A DNA stretch of 64,000 nt from a virus (IMGVR_UViG_3300029915_001170:1-64000), one strand, 5' to 3'; positions 16,964-23,545 are shown, counted from the stretch's first letter. Translations and numbers: made by a program. Notes: generated by a model from the letters alone, not told the origin.

Positions 16964-17241
16964 TATTGCTCCAATTCGTAAAGTAAGGCGTCATCCGGCA
17001 GCAGGCTTGCAATCGTATGCCAATGATCACCTAAAAATTCTTCAATTCGAACATATCGTTTTAACCAAGCAGTACCTAGATGTTCAAAATGCAATTCACA
17101 ATAGTTTGTCCCAACTAATTTTTTAAGTGACACTGGAAATAGTGCAATTTTTAATGTTGCACGTCTATGTGGGCTGTCTTTTTTGTAATATTTGCAAATC
17201 AGAACACTGAGTTCGTTAAGGCGTTCGGTAATATCCGGCAC
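16963..17241 (-). CDS. Hypothetical protein
   Basis: 92 aa, an N-terminal helix (ITERLNELSVLICKYY) then mixed strands. It overlaps both neighbours by 1 nt, so the 16742-17855 genes form a translationally coupled set headed by the HD hydrolase. No domain recognised. Confidence 0.65.
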   Translation of the reverse strand: MPDITERLNELSVLICKYYKKDSPHRRATLKIALFPVSLKKLVGTNYCELHFEHLGTAWLKRYVRIEEFLGDHWHTIASLLPDDALLYELEQ

Positions 17242-17855
17242 TAGTTTATTCCAGTTAGCATTTCTCGAATTAATTCGATTTGAATTTGCAGAACATGCTT
17301 GATATTTTGATACGCTGCTTCCTGTTCAGGAAAATTATTTCGTGCAACGTGCAGCATTGGAAGAATATAGGTTTCGGTTTCTTCGATATATGACTGTTGC
17401 TTCTCGAGTGAAAAGACCCCGTGCATCGATTGGTGATTATGCATCCGATCGATGCCTTTTGCGATACTTGCAATCGGATCGTAAGCCATAGCAGAATAAT
17501 ATACATGTAGTGGTTTTTTAACGCCGGAAACTTGATTGGTCATTAGCTCCGTGCTATACGCAATTCGAGAGCCGAACATTTCAGTAATAGTAGAAATGCT
17601 CACATCATAATCTTCGCATACATCATGTAACCAAATCGTTGCTAGGGTTTCTTCAGGAAAAGCATATTGATCGATCAGAGTACGCGCAAAATTTGCTTGC
17701 GATACCTGATGCTGAAATTCTGGGGTGACGGTATCTTTGCGTAATCCCGTGTGTTTGCTCTGAGCAAAATTCATGGCTCGAAGAGCAACATGATATCCAT
17801 GACCCAATTGCCAATATCGCATTGCGATCCGAATCTTTTCAAAATCTTGATGCAT
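17241..17855 (-). CDS. SpoT/MESH1-like HD-domain hydrolase
   Basis: 204 aa. HYHVALRAMNFAQ-type opening (here YHVALRAMNFAQSKH), LHDVCED at 76-82 (His77-Asp78 metal ligands, ED 81-82) and a TEMFGSRIA..ELMTN segment match the ppGpp-hydrolase branch of HD phosphohydrolases. No synthetase domain is present, as in small alarmone hydrolases. It probably degrades (p)ppGpp or a related nucleotide and would relieve stringent control during infection. Family is fairly sure; substrate is inferred. Own promoter at 17884-17912. Confidence 0.75.
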   Translation of the reverse strand: MHQDFEKIRIAMRYWQLGHGYHVALRAMNFAQSKHTGLRKDTVTPEFQHQVSQANFARTLIDQYAFPEETLATIWLHDVCEDYDVSISTITEMFGSRIAYSTELMTNQVSGVKKPLHVYYSAMAYDPIASIAKGIDRMHNHQSMHGVFSLEKQQSYIEETETYILPMLHVARNNFPEQEAAYQNIKHVLQIQIELIREMLTGIN

Positions 17856-17883
17856 TTAATGCCGCTTTCTCATCTACAAATAT

Positions 17884-17912
17884 AGTATATCATTTTCTTT
17901 GACGAAAGTCTA
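17884..17912 (-). promoter_or_regulatory. Sigma70-type promoter with shared downstream element
   Basis: Minus strand: TAGACT (17907-17912), 17-bp spacer, TATACT (17884-17889), followed by ATATTTGT as at 11965 and 23546. Directs the HD hydrolase gene. Confidence 0.6.
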
Positions 17913-17956
17913 GTCTATTTTCAAAGTGTACTACAATATTTCAGTACGGGTTACCT

Positions 17957-18739
17957 CTAGTAAAGAAAATCCGCCGTCTCCGGAAAATATCTTCGATAAA
18001 AATCAGAGTGCACTTTAATTAAAAAGGCTTTACTATCGAACCACACTTCCCTGTTTTCTTTTGGTAAGTGCGATATTGTTGTCAGTTTGAATCCTCCGCT
18101 CTTGGGCCGCAAATATAAACTTAAAAGGGAGATAACATCCGATTCGGTGCTGCAAGAGGCTAAATCTTGGGCAAATTTAGGTGTAAATCTCCACGTCCAA
18201 CCATTACCTAGATGTTTTCTTTTATAAAAAATTTCTGATATTAGTTTTTTATATGTATCGCCAGAAATATTTTTGAGTTGTAAAAAGGAAGCAAACATCT
18301 CTATTGTATTGTTTCCCAAATTCTTATAAAATGTGTCCCACATATCCGAACCGGAACATACTCCGATTTTTGCTCCATCAAACGGCAAAACAAGATATGC
18401 ATTTCCGTAGCCGGAAGCATACCTTAGGCTAGTTGTCGCGATAATACTTTGATTTCTTTTTGGATATGAGGCCCAGCTCGGAAGATTACTGAATAACAAC
18501 GTATATTGATTGGTTGTATTCGCGCTCTTTCGAATTACTCGTTTCGGATCAGTAATTAGTACCGAAGATTCATACGAGAATTTATAGTCGAAGCCTTTAT
18601 ATATCGCGTGACCTTTTTTAAGCGCGGCCAACGCCTCTGGTGCAAATTTTATTATATTTGTATAAAGAGTTTTATCCTGCTTTCGAAAGAATTCTTTGGT
18701 GCGGGTATCGTTCTCTAAAATAATCTCATTTGTTTTCAT
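17957..18739 (-). CDS. Hypothetical protein, possible ADP-ribosyltransferase-like fold
   Basis: 260 aa. The segment IYKGFD (46-51), then TTS at 102-104 and YASGYGNAYLVLPFDG (107-122) has the order and spacing of the R-S-E class of ADP-ribosyltransferases (basic residue before a strand, STS motif, then a YG..Y strand), but the lead residue is Lys rather than Arg and no clear E-x-E is seen. It could equally be an unrelated phage family. Soluble, no signal peptide. Confidence 0.6.
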   Translation of the reverse strand: MKTNEIILENDTRTKEFFRKQDKTLYTNIIKFAPEALAALKKGHAIYKGFDYKFSYESSVLITDPKRVIRKSANTTNQYTLLFSNLPSWASYPKRNQSIIATTSLRYASGYGNAYLVLPFDGAKIGVCSGSDMWDTFYKNLGNNTIEMFASFLQLKNISGDTYKKLISEIFYKRKHLGNGWTWRFTPKFAQDLASCSTESDVISLLSLYLRPKSGGFKLTTISHLPKENREVWFDSKAFLIKVHSDFYRRYFPETADFLY

Positions 18740-18757
18740 GTATATATTTATATGCTT

Positions 18758-18952
18758 TTATCGATTCACATGTTCCCGAGAATTTAACAATTTCTTAAGT
18801 TTCCCTACATATTCGATATCTAGCTTTACAGTCTTTGGGCTATATCCCCAGCCATCACGGTAATAATATAATTCTACCCGGCGGGCCTTGTATAGAGCAA
18901 GTAATCTTGGGGTTGGCAATGCAGCTAATTGTTCATCGGATAAAATAATCAT
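18758..18952 (-). CDS. Small hypothetical protein
   Basis: 64 aa, N-terminal LSDEQLAALPTPRLLALYKARR helix similar to those in small phage proteins that pair an L..L..LP motif with basic residues. No known domain. A TATAAT box without a good -35 lies about 45 bp upstream. Confidence 0.6.
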   Translation of the reverse strand: MIILSDEQLAALPTPRLLALYKARRVELYYYRDGWGYSPKTVKLDIEYVGKLKKLLNSREHVNR

Positions 18953-19035
18953 AGAATCCTCTCATTCAATTTGATAATTTGTCGATTACCGCAGTATTAT
19001 ATCGGCTAATAGAAATGCATGCCCACTGGATAGGC

Positions 19036-19560
19036 TTACTTTTCGCTCGATAAATTATCATATGCCGGTAATTCCTTTCTTCCTGACTTAATTTCGTGCC
19101 ATTCACGTTCATCGGTACAAATGTATACATCGGTTTCATTCCGATAGATAAATGGCGGCCAGTTAATATTTAACAAAACATCTACGCATCTACTGCAAAG
19201 ATTATATTTTTCACCTGGCCAATAGGGATGAATTGCGATATCATCTGTGATTCTTTTGCAACGATTACATTGCCCACCGGTAGCTAGTGAAACTTTGCAG
19301 CATAATTCGGGTCCCTCGATGAGATCAACCTTAGCAACCTTAAACATTTCGGGTAAAGATGTGTAATATTCAAGTAATTTAGCTAGTTCGGTTATTGATC
19401 CAAAAATTTCAATACTAGCTAACTCTGATTTTCCGAAAAGGCCGGCAGATCTACAGGTTTCGAGTTCTTTGTTGACAATGGGGTTAACAACTTCAATGAT
19501 CCAAGTCAATGAAGGAAATACTTCGGATGAAGAAAATAATTTTTTAACTTTTTCAGTCAT
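19036..19560 (-). CDS. Free-standing IleRS C-terminal (zinc/tRNA-binding) domain protein
   Basis: 174 aa. Residues 20-54 (W..VVNPIVNKELE...GLFGKSELASIEIFG) follow the IleRS C-terminal helical region, whose usual form is VN..LE.AR....G.SLEA.VTLY. ELAKLLEYY and LPEMFKVAKVDL match the next helix-strand unit. Residues 90-127 reproduce the IleRS zinc finger: KVSLATGGQCNRC (C98, C101) and LCSRCV (C122, C125). No Rossmann fold, HIGH or KMSKS is present, so it cannot aminoacylate. In IleRS this region helps hold tRNA-Ile. Gene lies 9 bp below a membrane-protein gene. Similarity is from memory of the family, not a search. Confidence 0.78.
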   Translation of the reverse strand: MTEKVKKLFSSSEVFPSLTWIIEVVNPIVNKELETCRSAGLFGKSELASIEIFGSITELAKLLEYYTSLPEMFKVAKVDLIEGPELCCKVSLATGGQCNRCKRITDDIAIHPYWPGEKYNLCSRCVDVLLNINWPPFIYRNETDVYICTDEREWHEIKSGRKELPAYDNLSSEK

Positions 19561-19569
19561 ATTGTGCTT

Positions 19570-19902
19570 TTATACTTTCTTTTCAGGATTAATGTTTGAT
19601 GCATTACCGAGTGAGCGCCCGATCGTAGTAAGATCCGTCGTCACGAACCAAAATGCCCACCAAATCGAGGAATGCAGCATACCTAAACCAAACGCAAGTA
19701 AAAAGATAATGGTGAAGTATGGAAATAAGAAGAACGGCATCTTCTTCGTATTTTTAGCAACATAAATTGTATACTGATCGATTAGGAAAAATATAATTAG
19801 ATACCAATATGACAATGAAATAACATTTGCAAATTTCGCAAATAAAAAGAGTTCTCCTAAATACGGAAATGCAAAGCTAAGGTTTTTAAAAATATTTTTC
19901 AA
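19570..19902 (-). CDS. Membrane protein with three to four predicted helices
   Basis: 110 aa, hydrophobic segments at about 8-24, 28-44, 53-76 and 80-90, short soluble tail. Family not recognised. It overlaps the upstream gene by 4 nt and is followed within 10 bp by the IleRS-tail gene, hence cotranscribed. Confidence 0.65.
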   Translation of the reverse strand: MKNIFKNLSFAFPYLGELFLFAKFANVISLSYWYLIIFFLIDQYTIYVAKNTKKMPFFLFPYFTIIFLLAFGLGMLHSSIWWAFWFVTTDLTTIGRSLGNASNINPEKKV

Positions 19903-20105
19903 TTTACCCTTTCTAAATGTTCCTCGGTAAAATAAAGAACATGACCTGCGCAGTGGTCCATTTCGATTTCATAGCAACCGTCTTCTGCGTAATAATTAGT
20001 AATCGTACCAGGCCCTTCCCCCGGTCCGTCCTTGAATACAAGATTCCCATTATAAAATAATGGTTTATAGTTAATGCAAACACGATCGCCTATTGAAAAC
20101 GTCAT
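19899..20105 (-). CDS. Small SH3/KOW-like hypothetical protein
   Basis: 68 aa from the ATG at 20105, chosen because AAAGGA lies 6 nt upstream; two in-frame ATGs further up are too close to that site. TFSIGDRV opens a predicted small beta-barrel, then GTITNYY and EIEMD strands. Related in outline to 16742-16963. Confidence 0.65.
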   Translation of the reverse strand: MTFSIGDRVCINYKPLFYNGNLVFKDGPGEGPGTITNYYAEDGCYEIEMDHCAGHVLYFTEEHLERVN

Positions 20106-20116
20106 AACCATTCCTT

Positions 20117-20392
20117 TCAATCCATTAATTTTTGTAAAAACAAATGATCTGTATATTTCTTGAGTATCTCTTCAAGTTCCCGAAGAGAGAAAATACTTAT
20201 GTTACCACCGGTCAGAAGTTGCCTACACACCAGTTCAATCACTAACCATTCGCCCGTAATATAATTAATTCCTGGTGGCAAGGTGGTCGGACGGCGGCGA
20301 GTTGGTGCCCAGGTAAGGCAGCCAATTAGCGAGTTTACCAAGGTACCCGCCCGTTCGCGCCGCTCGAATTTCGTGCTCATTGCGTATCTCAT
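20117..20392 (-). CDS. Hypothetical protein
   Basis: 91 aa, basic N-terminus (KFERRERAG, TRRRP) and helical C-terminus. The ATG follows the stop of the S4-domain gene directly, so translation is probably coupled. A start five codons later is possible. No domain recognised. Confidence 0.6.
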   Translation of the reverse strand: MRYAMSTKFERRERAGTLVNSLIGCLTWAPTRRRPTTLPPGINYITGEWLVIELVCRQLLTGGNISIFSLRELEEILKKYTDHLFLQKLMD

Positions 20393-20689
20393 TTAATCTG
20401 CCGGTACCCATCCGATTCCTGGAAGTTGATCCATTTTTCCGTGATCTCCGGCTAACAATCTCCAACTACCATCTTTAATGCGGATAACTTCTCCACCGGC
20501 AATTTCTTCGGCGGGATTTGTAATTTTACGCCATCCGCCGCAAGAACATGTAAAAGGAAAGAGTCGTTTGTTACATGGTGAAATACACCCGCCGACCATA
20601 ATACTTCCCTGCTTTATTAACCTTTGCGCTTCTCCACGCGAACGCGCCAGGTCCAACTCCAATTCCAATATCGCCTTGTCGAGTTTCAC
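20393..20689 (-). CDS. Stand-alone S4-type RNA-binding protein resembling the TyrRS tail
   Basis: 98 aa. LARSRGEAQRLIKQGSIMVGG (residues 14-34) is a strong S4 motif with the LIKQG..VNG pattern seen at the C-terminus of bacterial TyrRS; NPAEEIAGGEVIRIKDGSWRLL (58-79) fits the closing strands. An insert of about 23 aa with three Cys (CNKRLFPFTCSCGG) separates the halves and may bind metal. Nothing else of a synthetase is present. It shares an operon with the IleRS-tail protein. Confidence 0.7.
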   Translation of the reverse strand: MKLDKAILELELDLARSRGEAQRLIKQGSIMVGGCISPCNKRLFPFTCSCGGWRKITNPAEEIAGGEVIRIKDGSWRLLAGDHGKMDQLPGIGWVPAD

Positions 20690-20701
20690 GCCTAGCCCTT
20701 T

Positions 20702-20944
20702 CTAGTCAGTTGGAATCAAATTGTCATCCTCATCGAAGTAGAAGTAACCGTAATACGGCAAATCCGCTTCGGCGTAATAGCGTTCGGTATGTCCATCTCG
20801 GTCAACGCCGTTTTCATCATACCCATAAGAATCGAATCCGTCATCGTCATATAGGGACGAATCATGGCCATAAAAAGTTTGCTCATATACCCTATTGTCG
20901 GGGTAGACGCATCGAATTGTCGGCGAATATTTTCCTACGCTCAT
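20702..20944 (-). CDS. Asp/Tyr-rich small acidic protein
   Basis: 80 aa, very acidic. YDDDGFDSYGYDENGVDRDG (about residues 32-51) is a run of short D-x-x-G units as in Ca-binding-like or phage acidic proteins. Could be a DNA mimic, but no family match is known to me. Confidence 0.6.
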   Translation of the reverse strand: MSVGKYSPTIRCVYPDNRVYEQTFYGHDSSLYDDDGFDSYGYDENGVDRDGHTERYYAEADLPYYGYFYFDEDDNLIPTD

Positions 20945-20955
20945 AATATACCTCC

Positions 20956-21123
20956 TTATTGAATAACCAATTTCGTACCGTCTTCCATCACCAAAATAGC
21001 CGGTGGGTAACGATTACCAGCACGAAGACCTCGCAGTTCCATGAGCAAATTGGAGATCTCCAATCCTTCCGGATCCATATTCTTACGGAATTTGATAATC
21101 AGCTCGTTCAATCTGGTGTTCAT
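20956..21123 (-). CDS. Small hypothetical protein (55 aa)
   Basis: The ATG at 21123 is chosen for AAGGA 6 nt upstream and a promoter directly above; the longer ORF would run into the promoter, terminator and tRNA. Helical N-terminal half, then ILVMEDGTKLVIQ strands. No domain recognised. Confidence 0.65.
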   Translation of the reverse strand: MNTRLNELIIKFRKNMDPEGLEISNLLMELRGLRAGNRYPPAILVMEDGTKLVIQ

Positions 21124-21141
21124 ATTTTCCTTACTGTGATA

Positions 21142-21170
21142 AGTATAGCAAAATATGGCATACTTGTCAA
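21142..21170 (-). promoter_or_regulatory. Consensus sigma70-type promoter
   Basis: Minus strand: TTGACA (21165-21170), 17-bp spacer, TATACT (21142-21147). It heads the operon containing the S4 and IleRS-tail genes. Confidence 0.85.
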
Positions 21171-21199
21171 CCGTATTGATTTTAAAGGGGTTATCGGCC

Positions 21200-21228
21200 A
21201 AAGGGATCCTAAAAATTAGGATCCCTTT
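21200..21228 (-). terminator. Terminator hairpin below tRNA-Cys
   Basis: Perfect 13-bp stem (21200-21212 with 21216-21228) with a 3-nt loop, 6 nt past the tRNA CCA end. No long T run follows, so it may also act as a processing stem. Confidence 0.65.
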
Positions 21229-21234
21229 GTATAA

Positions 21235-21309
21235 TGGAGGCCGAGACCGAAATTGCATCGGTGTAAATGTGCTTTGCAGGCACACGCATAACTACTCTGC
21301 CACCCGGCC
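21235..21309 (-). tRNA. tRNA-Cys (GCA)
   Basis: 75 nt with encoded CCA. Acceptor GGCCGGG pairs with CTCGGCC, discriminator U73, anticodon loop CTGCAAA on a 5-bp stem gives anticodon GCA. Oddities: the T-loop reads TGCAATT (G in place of the near-universal U55), the T-stem closes with A53-U61 instead of G53-C61, and the D-loop has AG where G18-G19 is usual. It lies 6 bp below the nuclease gene. Confidence 0.85.
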
Positions 21310-21315
21310 ATTAAA

Positions 21316-22137
21316 TTATTTGCATTGCGCTTTCTTCGCTTTTTCGAAGGTGCCCAGATCAACTGGCCACAAAATCGTCGATTCTTTATAGTCAACAGGA
21401 AGTGGAAAATTAACATCGGCTTCGTCAGAAATATTATGCACAGTAGAAGTAACCGTTGTTAGGTCATTTCCATCAATTCCTGCCGCAGGAAAAATAAAGG
21501 GTAATACCTCATGTGTTTGCAGATCAACTACGATTTTATAAAAAGCATACGGAACATCTACCTGATCAATGCCAATTTTTTTATCAACATTTGTATGATA
21601 TAATGGACCAGCATAAATTAATAATGCATGATTTCGTTCATATGCCCAGGCTCGAACATCAGATTCAAGTAATTTCCAGGAGCCACGATTCAATTTTGCA
21701 GTTTGCGGTGTCATGTTTGTAAGAATAAAAGATTCCTGTTCAACCTTGGCATTCCACGACATATCTCCGTTATTCGCAATATGCCCTGTATCATACCCGG
21801 ATCCGGCATAATCTTTTGGGTCGGCTCTTTTATTGCTCGGCAGCGATTGGTCTGCGGCAAATGAATTTGATCGAGGCACGCAACCAATAGATCGACTCGG
21901 TGTTAATACATATGACACCCAAACCGGAATCTTAGCAATTGTATCCGATTCTAAGATATACGCATCTCGGCAAATCACTGTTCCATCTGGTTTATCCGGT
22001 AAATTAGGTTTAATATGACTCGGTTGCCCAAATGGAACAAATTGCGTGCATTGATTGGTAGATAACGGCCTTGGTTGTTGCCCATAAACTGAAATCGTCA
22101 TTACACTGCATAAGATTAAAAATATAGATTTTATCAT
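21316..22137 (-). CDS. Secreted ββα-metal DNA/RNA non-specific endonuclease (NUC family)
   Basis: 273 aa. Residues 1-20 form a signal peptide (MIKSIFLILC..ISVYG). The catalytic core reads YDTGHIANNGDM (115-126) with the general-base His119, then ESFILTNMTPQTAKLNRGSW (about 135-154) with the metal-binding Asn. The family motif is DRGH; here Arg is Thr, which may lower activity. Predicted to act in the periplasm or outside the cell. A phage secreting a nuclease could degrade competing DNA or extracellular DNA; this role is inference. Confidence 0.88.
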   Translation of the reverse strand: MIKSIFLILCSVMTISVYGQQPRPLSTNQCTQFVPFGQPSHIKPNLPDKPDGTVICRDAYILESDTIAKIPVWVSYVLTPSRSIGCVPRSNSFAADQSLPSNKRADPKDYAGSGYDTGHIANNGDMSWNAKVEQESFILTNMTPQTAKLNRGSWKLLESDVRAWAYERNHALLIYAGPLYHTNVDKKIGIDQVDVPYAFYKIVVDLQTHEVLPFIFPAAGIDGNDLTTVTSTVHNISDEADVNFPLPVDYKESTILWPVDLGTFEKAKKAQCK

Positions 22138-22170
22138 TTAAATTGGTAGCACTCCAGATTTCTTCGAAAT

Positions 22171-22356
22171 TCATGCTTTATGACAAGAACCGCTTTTCCA
22201 ACGGTCATCGTCTTTGCTAAGTTTACTCACAGAATTTTTATTCCCGTGAACTTTAATAAACAATTCTTTTGCATCGCAACAAGGATTTTCATGCCGAATC
22301 AATCCGGGAAAATAGTGGCAAGCGCACTCGCAGGGTTGTTCTCGATTTTCAATCAT
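22171..22356 (-). CDS. Small Cys/His-rich protein
   Basis: 61 aa. CECACH at residues 9-14 and CC at 26-27 suggest a small zinc-binding knot; the C-terminus is basic. AAGGAG lies 6 nt before the start. It lies between the tRNA-Ser pair and the nuclease gene. No family recognised. Confidence 0.6.
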   Translation of the reverse strand: MIENREQPCECACHYFPGLIRHENPCCDAKELFIKVHGNKNSVSKLSKDDDRWKSGSCHKA

Positions 22357-22378
22357 ATATTTGCTCCTTGTGGTGAAA

Positions 22379-22468
22379 TGGCGGAGTAGGAGAGATTTGA
22401 ACTCCCGATACCGTTTCCGGCATAATAGTTTTCGAAACTATCGGCTTAAGCCACTCGCCCACTACTCC
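22379..22468 (-). tRNA. tRNA-Ser (CGA)
   Basis: 90 nt with encoded CCA. GGAGTAG pairs with CTACTCC, the anticodon loop TTCGAAA gives CGA, and a long class II variable arm is present as expected for serine. T-arm GGGAG-TTCAAAT-CTCTC is normal. Confidence 0.92.
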
Positions 22469-22481
22469 AAATTTTTAAAAC

Positions 22482-22571
22482 TGGCGGAAGGTAAGAGATT
22501 CGAACTCTTACTACCTGTTAAGGTAGATGGATTAGCAATCCATTGCAACGCTCCAACTTTGCCGACCTTCC
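22482..22571 (-). tRNA. tRNA-Ser (GCU)
   Basis: 90 nt with encoded CCA. GGAAGGT pairs with ACCTTCC, anticodon loop TTGCTAA gives GCU, long variable arm with TACCT/AGGTA stem. Normal T-arm. Lies 13 bp above tRNA-Ser (CGA). Confidence 0.92.
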
Positions 22572-22582
22572 AATTCCTGTCA

Positions 22583-22786
22583 CTAGTTAAAAATACGTTG
22601 CCCCAATTTCAAATATGGCCCAGAATTTTTCAATCCATCAAAAAGATAAGTTCGGTCCTTATGAAATTGTGCCAACTCGTATTCGCGCATGTCGGCAAAA
22701 TTCTTTTCGCATTCGTGATGCCATTTTGCAAGATGGTCGATTTCTTCTCGGGTAATACCGATATCTAGTGTATTATTTTCTGACAT
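22583..22786 (-). CDS. Small hypothetical protein
   Basis: 67 aa, helical and acidic, with ITREEIDHLAKWHHE and a Tyr/Phe-rich C-terminus. A good start (AAAGGA upstream), gap of 8 bp to the gene above, and the tRNA pair directly below. No domain recognised. Confidence 0.6.
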   Translation of the reverse strand: MSENNTLDIGITREEIDHLAKWHHECEKNFADMREYELAQFHKDRTYLFDGLKNSGPYLKLGQRIFN

Positions 22787-22794
22787 ACAATCCT

Positions 22795-23079
22795 TTACTT
22801 GCGAACCTTATTACGCTCTCGATCGTAAACATCTACGCTGGTCGGTTCAATTTCATTCGTATGAATTAAAGTCAAGGCCCCACCAACATCATGACACTTT
22901 CTCCGAATCAACTCATTGTTAGATGCAACCTTGGCAAAAGATAAAAGATTTTTTTCCGATGTTAAAATTCGAAGTTCATTTTGAATGTCAGTGATTCTAT
23001 CATTTATCTGATCAATTCGAATTGATTGTGTAATTCCTAGAGCACAAAGATCGATAAGTGCCATATTTTCTAAATTCAT
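22795..23079 (-). CDS. Coiled-coil hypothetical protein
   Basis: 94 aa. Residues 20-50 (IDQINDRITDIQNELRILTSEK) have a heptad pattern, followed by a conserved-looking KCHDVGGALTLIH segment. GAAAGAAG precedes the start. It lies between the tRNA-Trp and tRNA-Ser genes. Confidence 0.6.
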   Translation of the reverse strand: MNLENMALIDLCALGITQSIRIDQINDRITDIQNELRILTSEKNLLSFAKVASNNELIRRKCHDVGGALTLIHTNEIEPTSVDVYDRERNKVRK

Positions 23080-23145
23080 TTTTTCTTCTTTCTAGTACTG
23101 AATTCGTCCTTTACTTAATTTGAAAACCCAGATACCTTAAAAATT

Positions 23146-23237
23146 TGGCAGGAAATAAGGGACTCGAACCCTTGATGTTAAGTTTTCACTTATAGTGGGT
23201 TTGGAGTCCACTGCTGTCGCCACTGAGCCAATTTCCT
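23146..23237 (-). tRNA. tRNA-Trp (CCA) with an extra-long variable arm
   Basis: 92 nt with encoded CCA. AGGAAAT pairs with ATTTCCT, discriminator G73 and A1-U72 are Trp identity elements, anticodon loop CTCCAAA gives CCA. Between the anticodon stem and the normal T-arm (AAGGG-TTCGAGT-CCCTT) lie 21 nt containing a TAAGT-GAAA-ACTTA hairpin, a class II feature not expected for tRNA-Trp. The last anticodon-stem pair is A31-C39. Confidence 0.8.
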
Positions 23238-23243
23238 GTAAAG

Positions 23244-23279
23244 AAAATGTCCTGGATTATTAATAATCCAGGACATTTT
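23244..23279 (-). terminator. Strong hairpin, probable terminator
   Basis: Perfect 15-bp stem (23244-23258 with 23265-23279), 6-nt loop, followed on the minus strand by TTTTCTTTA. It would end transcripts from the two promoters above before the tRNA-Trp gene, or form a processing site for its 5' side. Confidence 0.7.
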
Positions 23280-23299
23280 GAAATTCAATACGAATTTCG

Positions 23300-23377
23300 T
23301 TATCTACCTGGATCCGTTGAAGAACAAGACCACCAACTGAATAGTGAACTCAACGAATTTGCTAAAACTTTTTTCAT
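23300..23377 (-). CDS. Possible 25-aa peptide gene
   Basis: Reads MKKVLANSLSS, then a Trp-Trp pair, and ends DPGR. AGAAGG lies 5 nt upstream and two promoters lie above. It is the only ORF in 23280-23545 and could be a leader peptide or a product of a short transcript ended by the hairpin at 23244. Confidence 0.35.
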   Translation of the reverse strand: MKKVLANSLSSLFSWWSCSSTDPGR

Positions 23378-23394
23378 ACCTTCTTTATAAGTCT

Positions 23395-23440
23395 ACAACT
23401 GGTTGTCCAATATAATCATTATGTTTTTACAACTGATTGT
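23395..23440. promoter_or_regulatory. Two operator-like palindromes
   Basis: ACAACTGGTTGT (23395-23406) and ACAACTGATTGT (23429-23440) are near-identical palindromes 34 bp apart, just downstream of the promoter at 23464-23492 on the minus strand. They look like a repressor-binding pair. Confidence 0.45.
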
Positions 23441-23463
23441 TTTCTTTACCAATCACTACATTA

Positions 23464-23492
23464 ATAGTACATTTTTATTTATGCCGTGTCAA
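23464..23492 (-). promoter_or_regulatory. Consensus sigma70-type promoter
   Basis: Minus strand: TTGACA (23487-23492), 17-bp spacer, TACTAT (23464-23469). Directs transcription into the AT-rich module. Confidence 0.8.
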
Positions 23493-23545
23493 GAGAAAAA
23501 TTAAGTATTTTTGAAAATTTTTCTTTAAACCTCAGCAACAAATAT

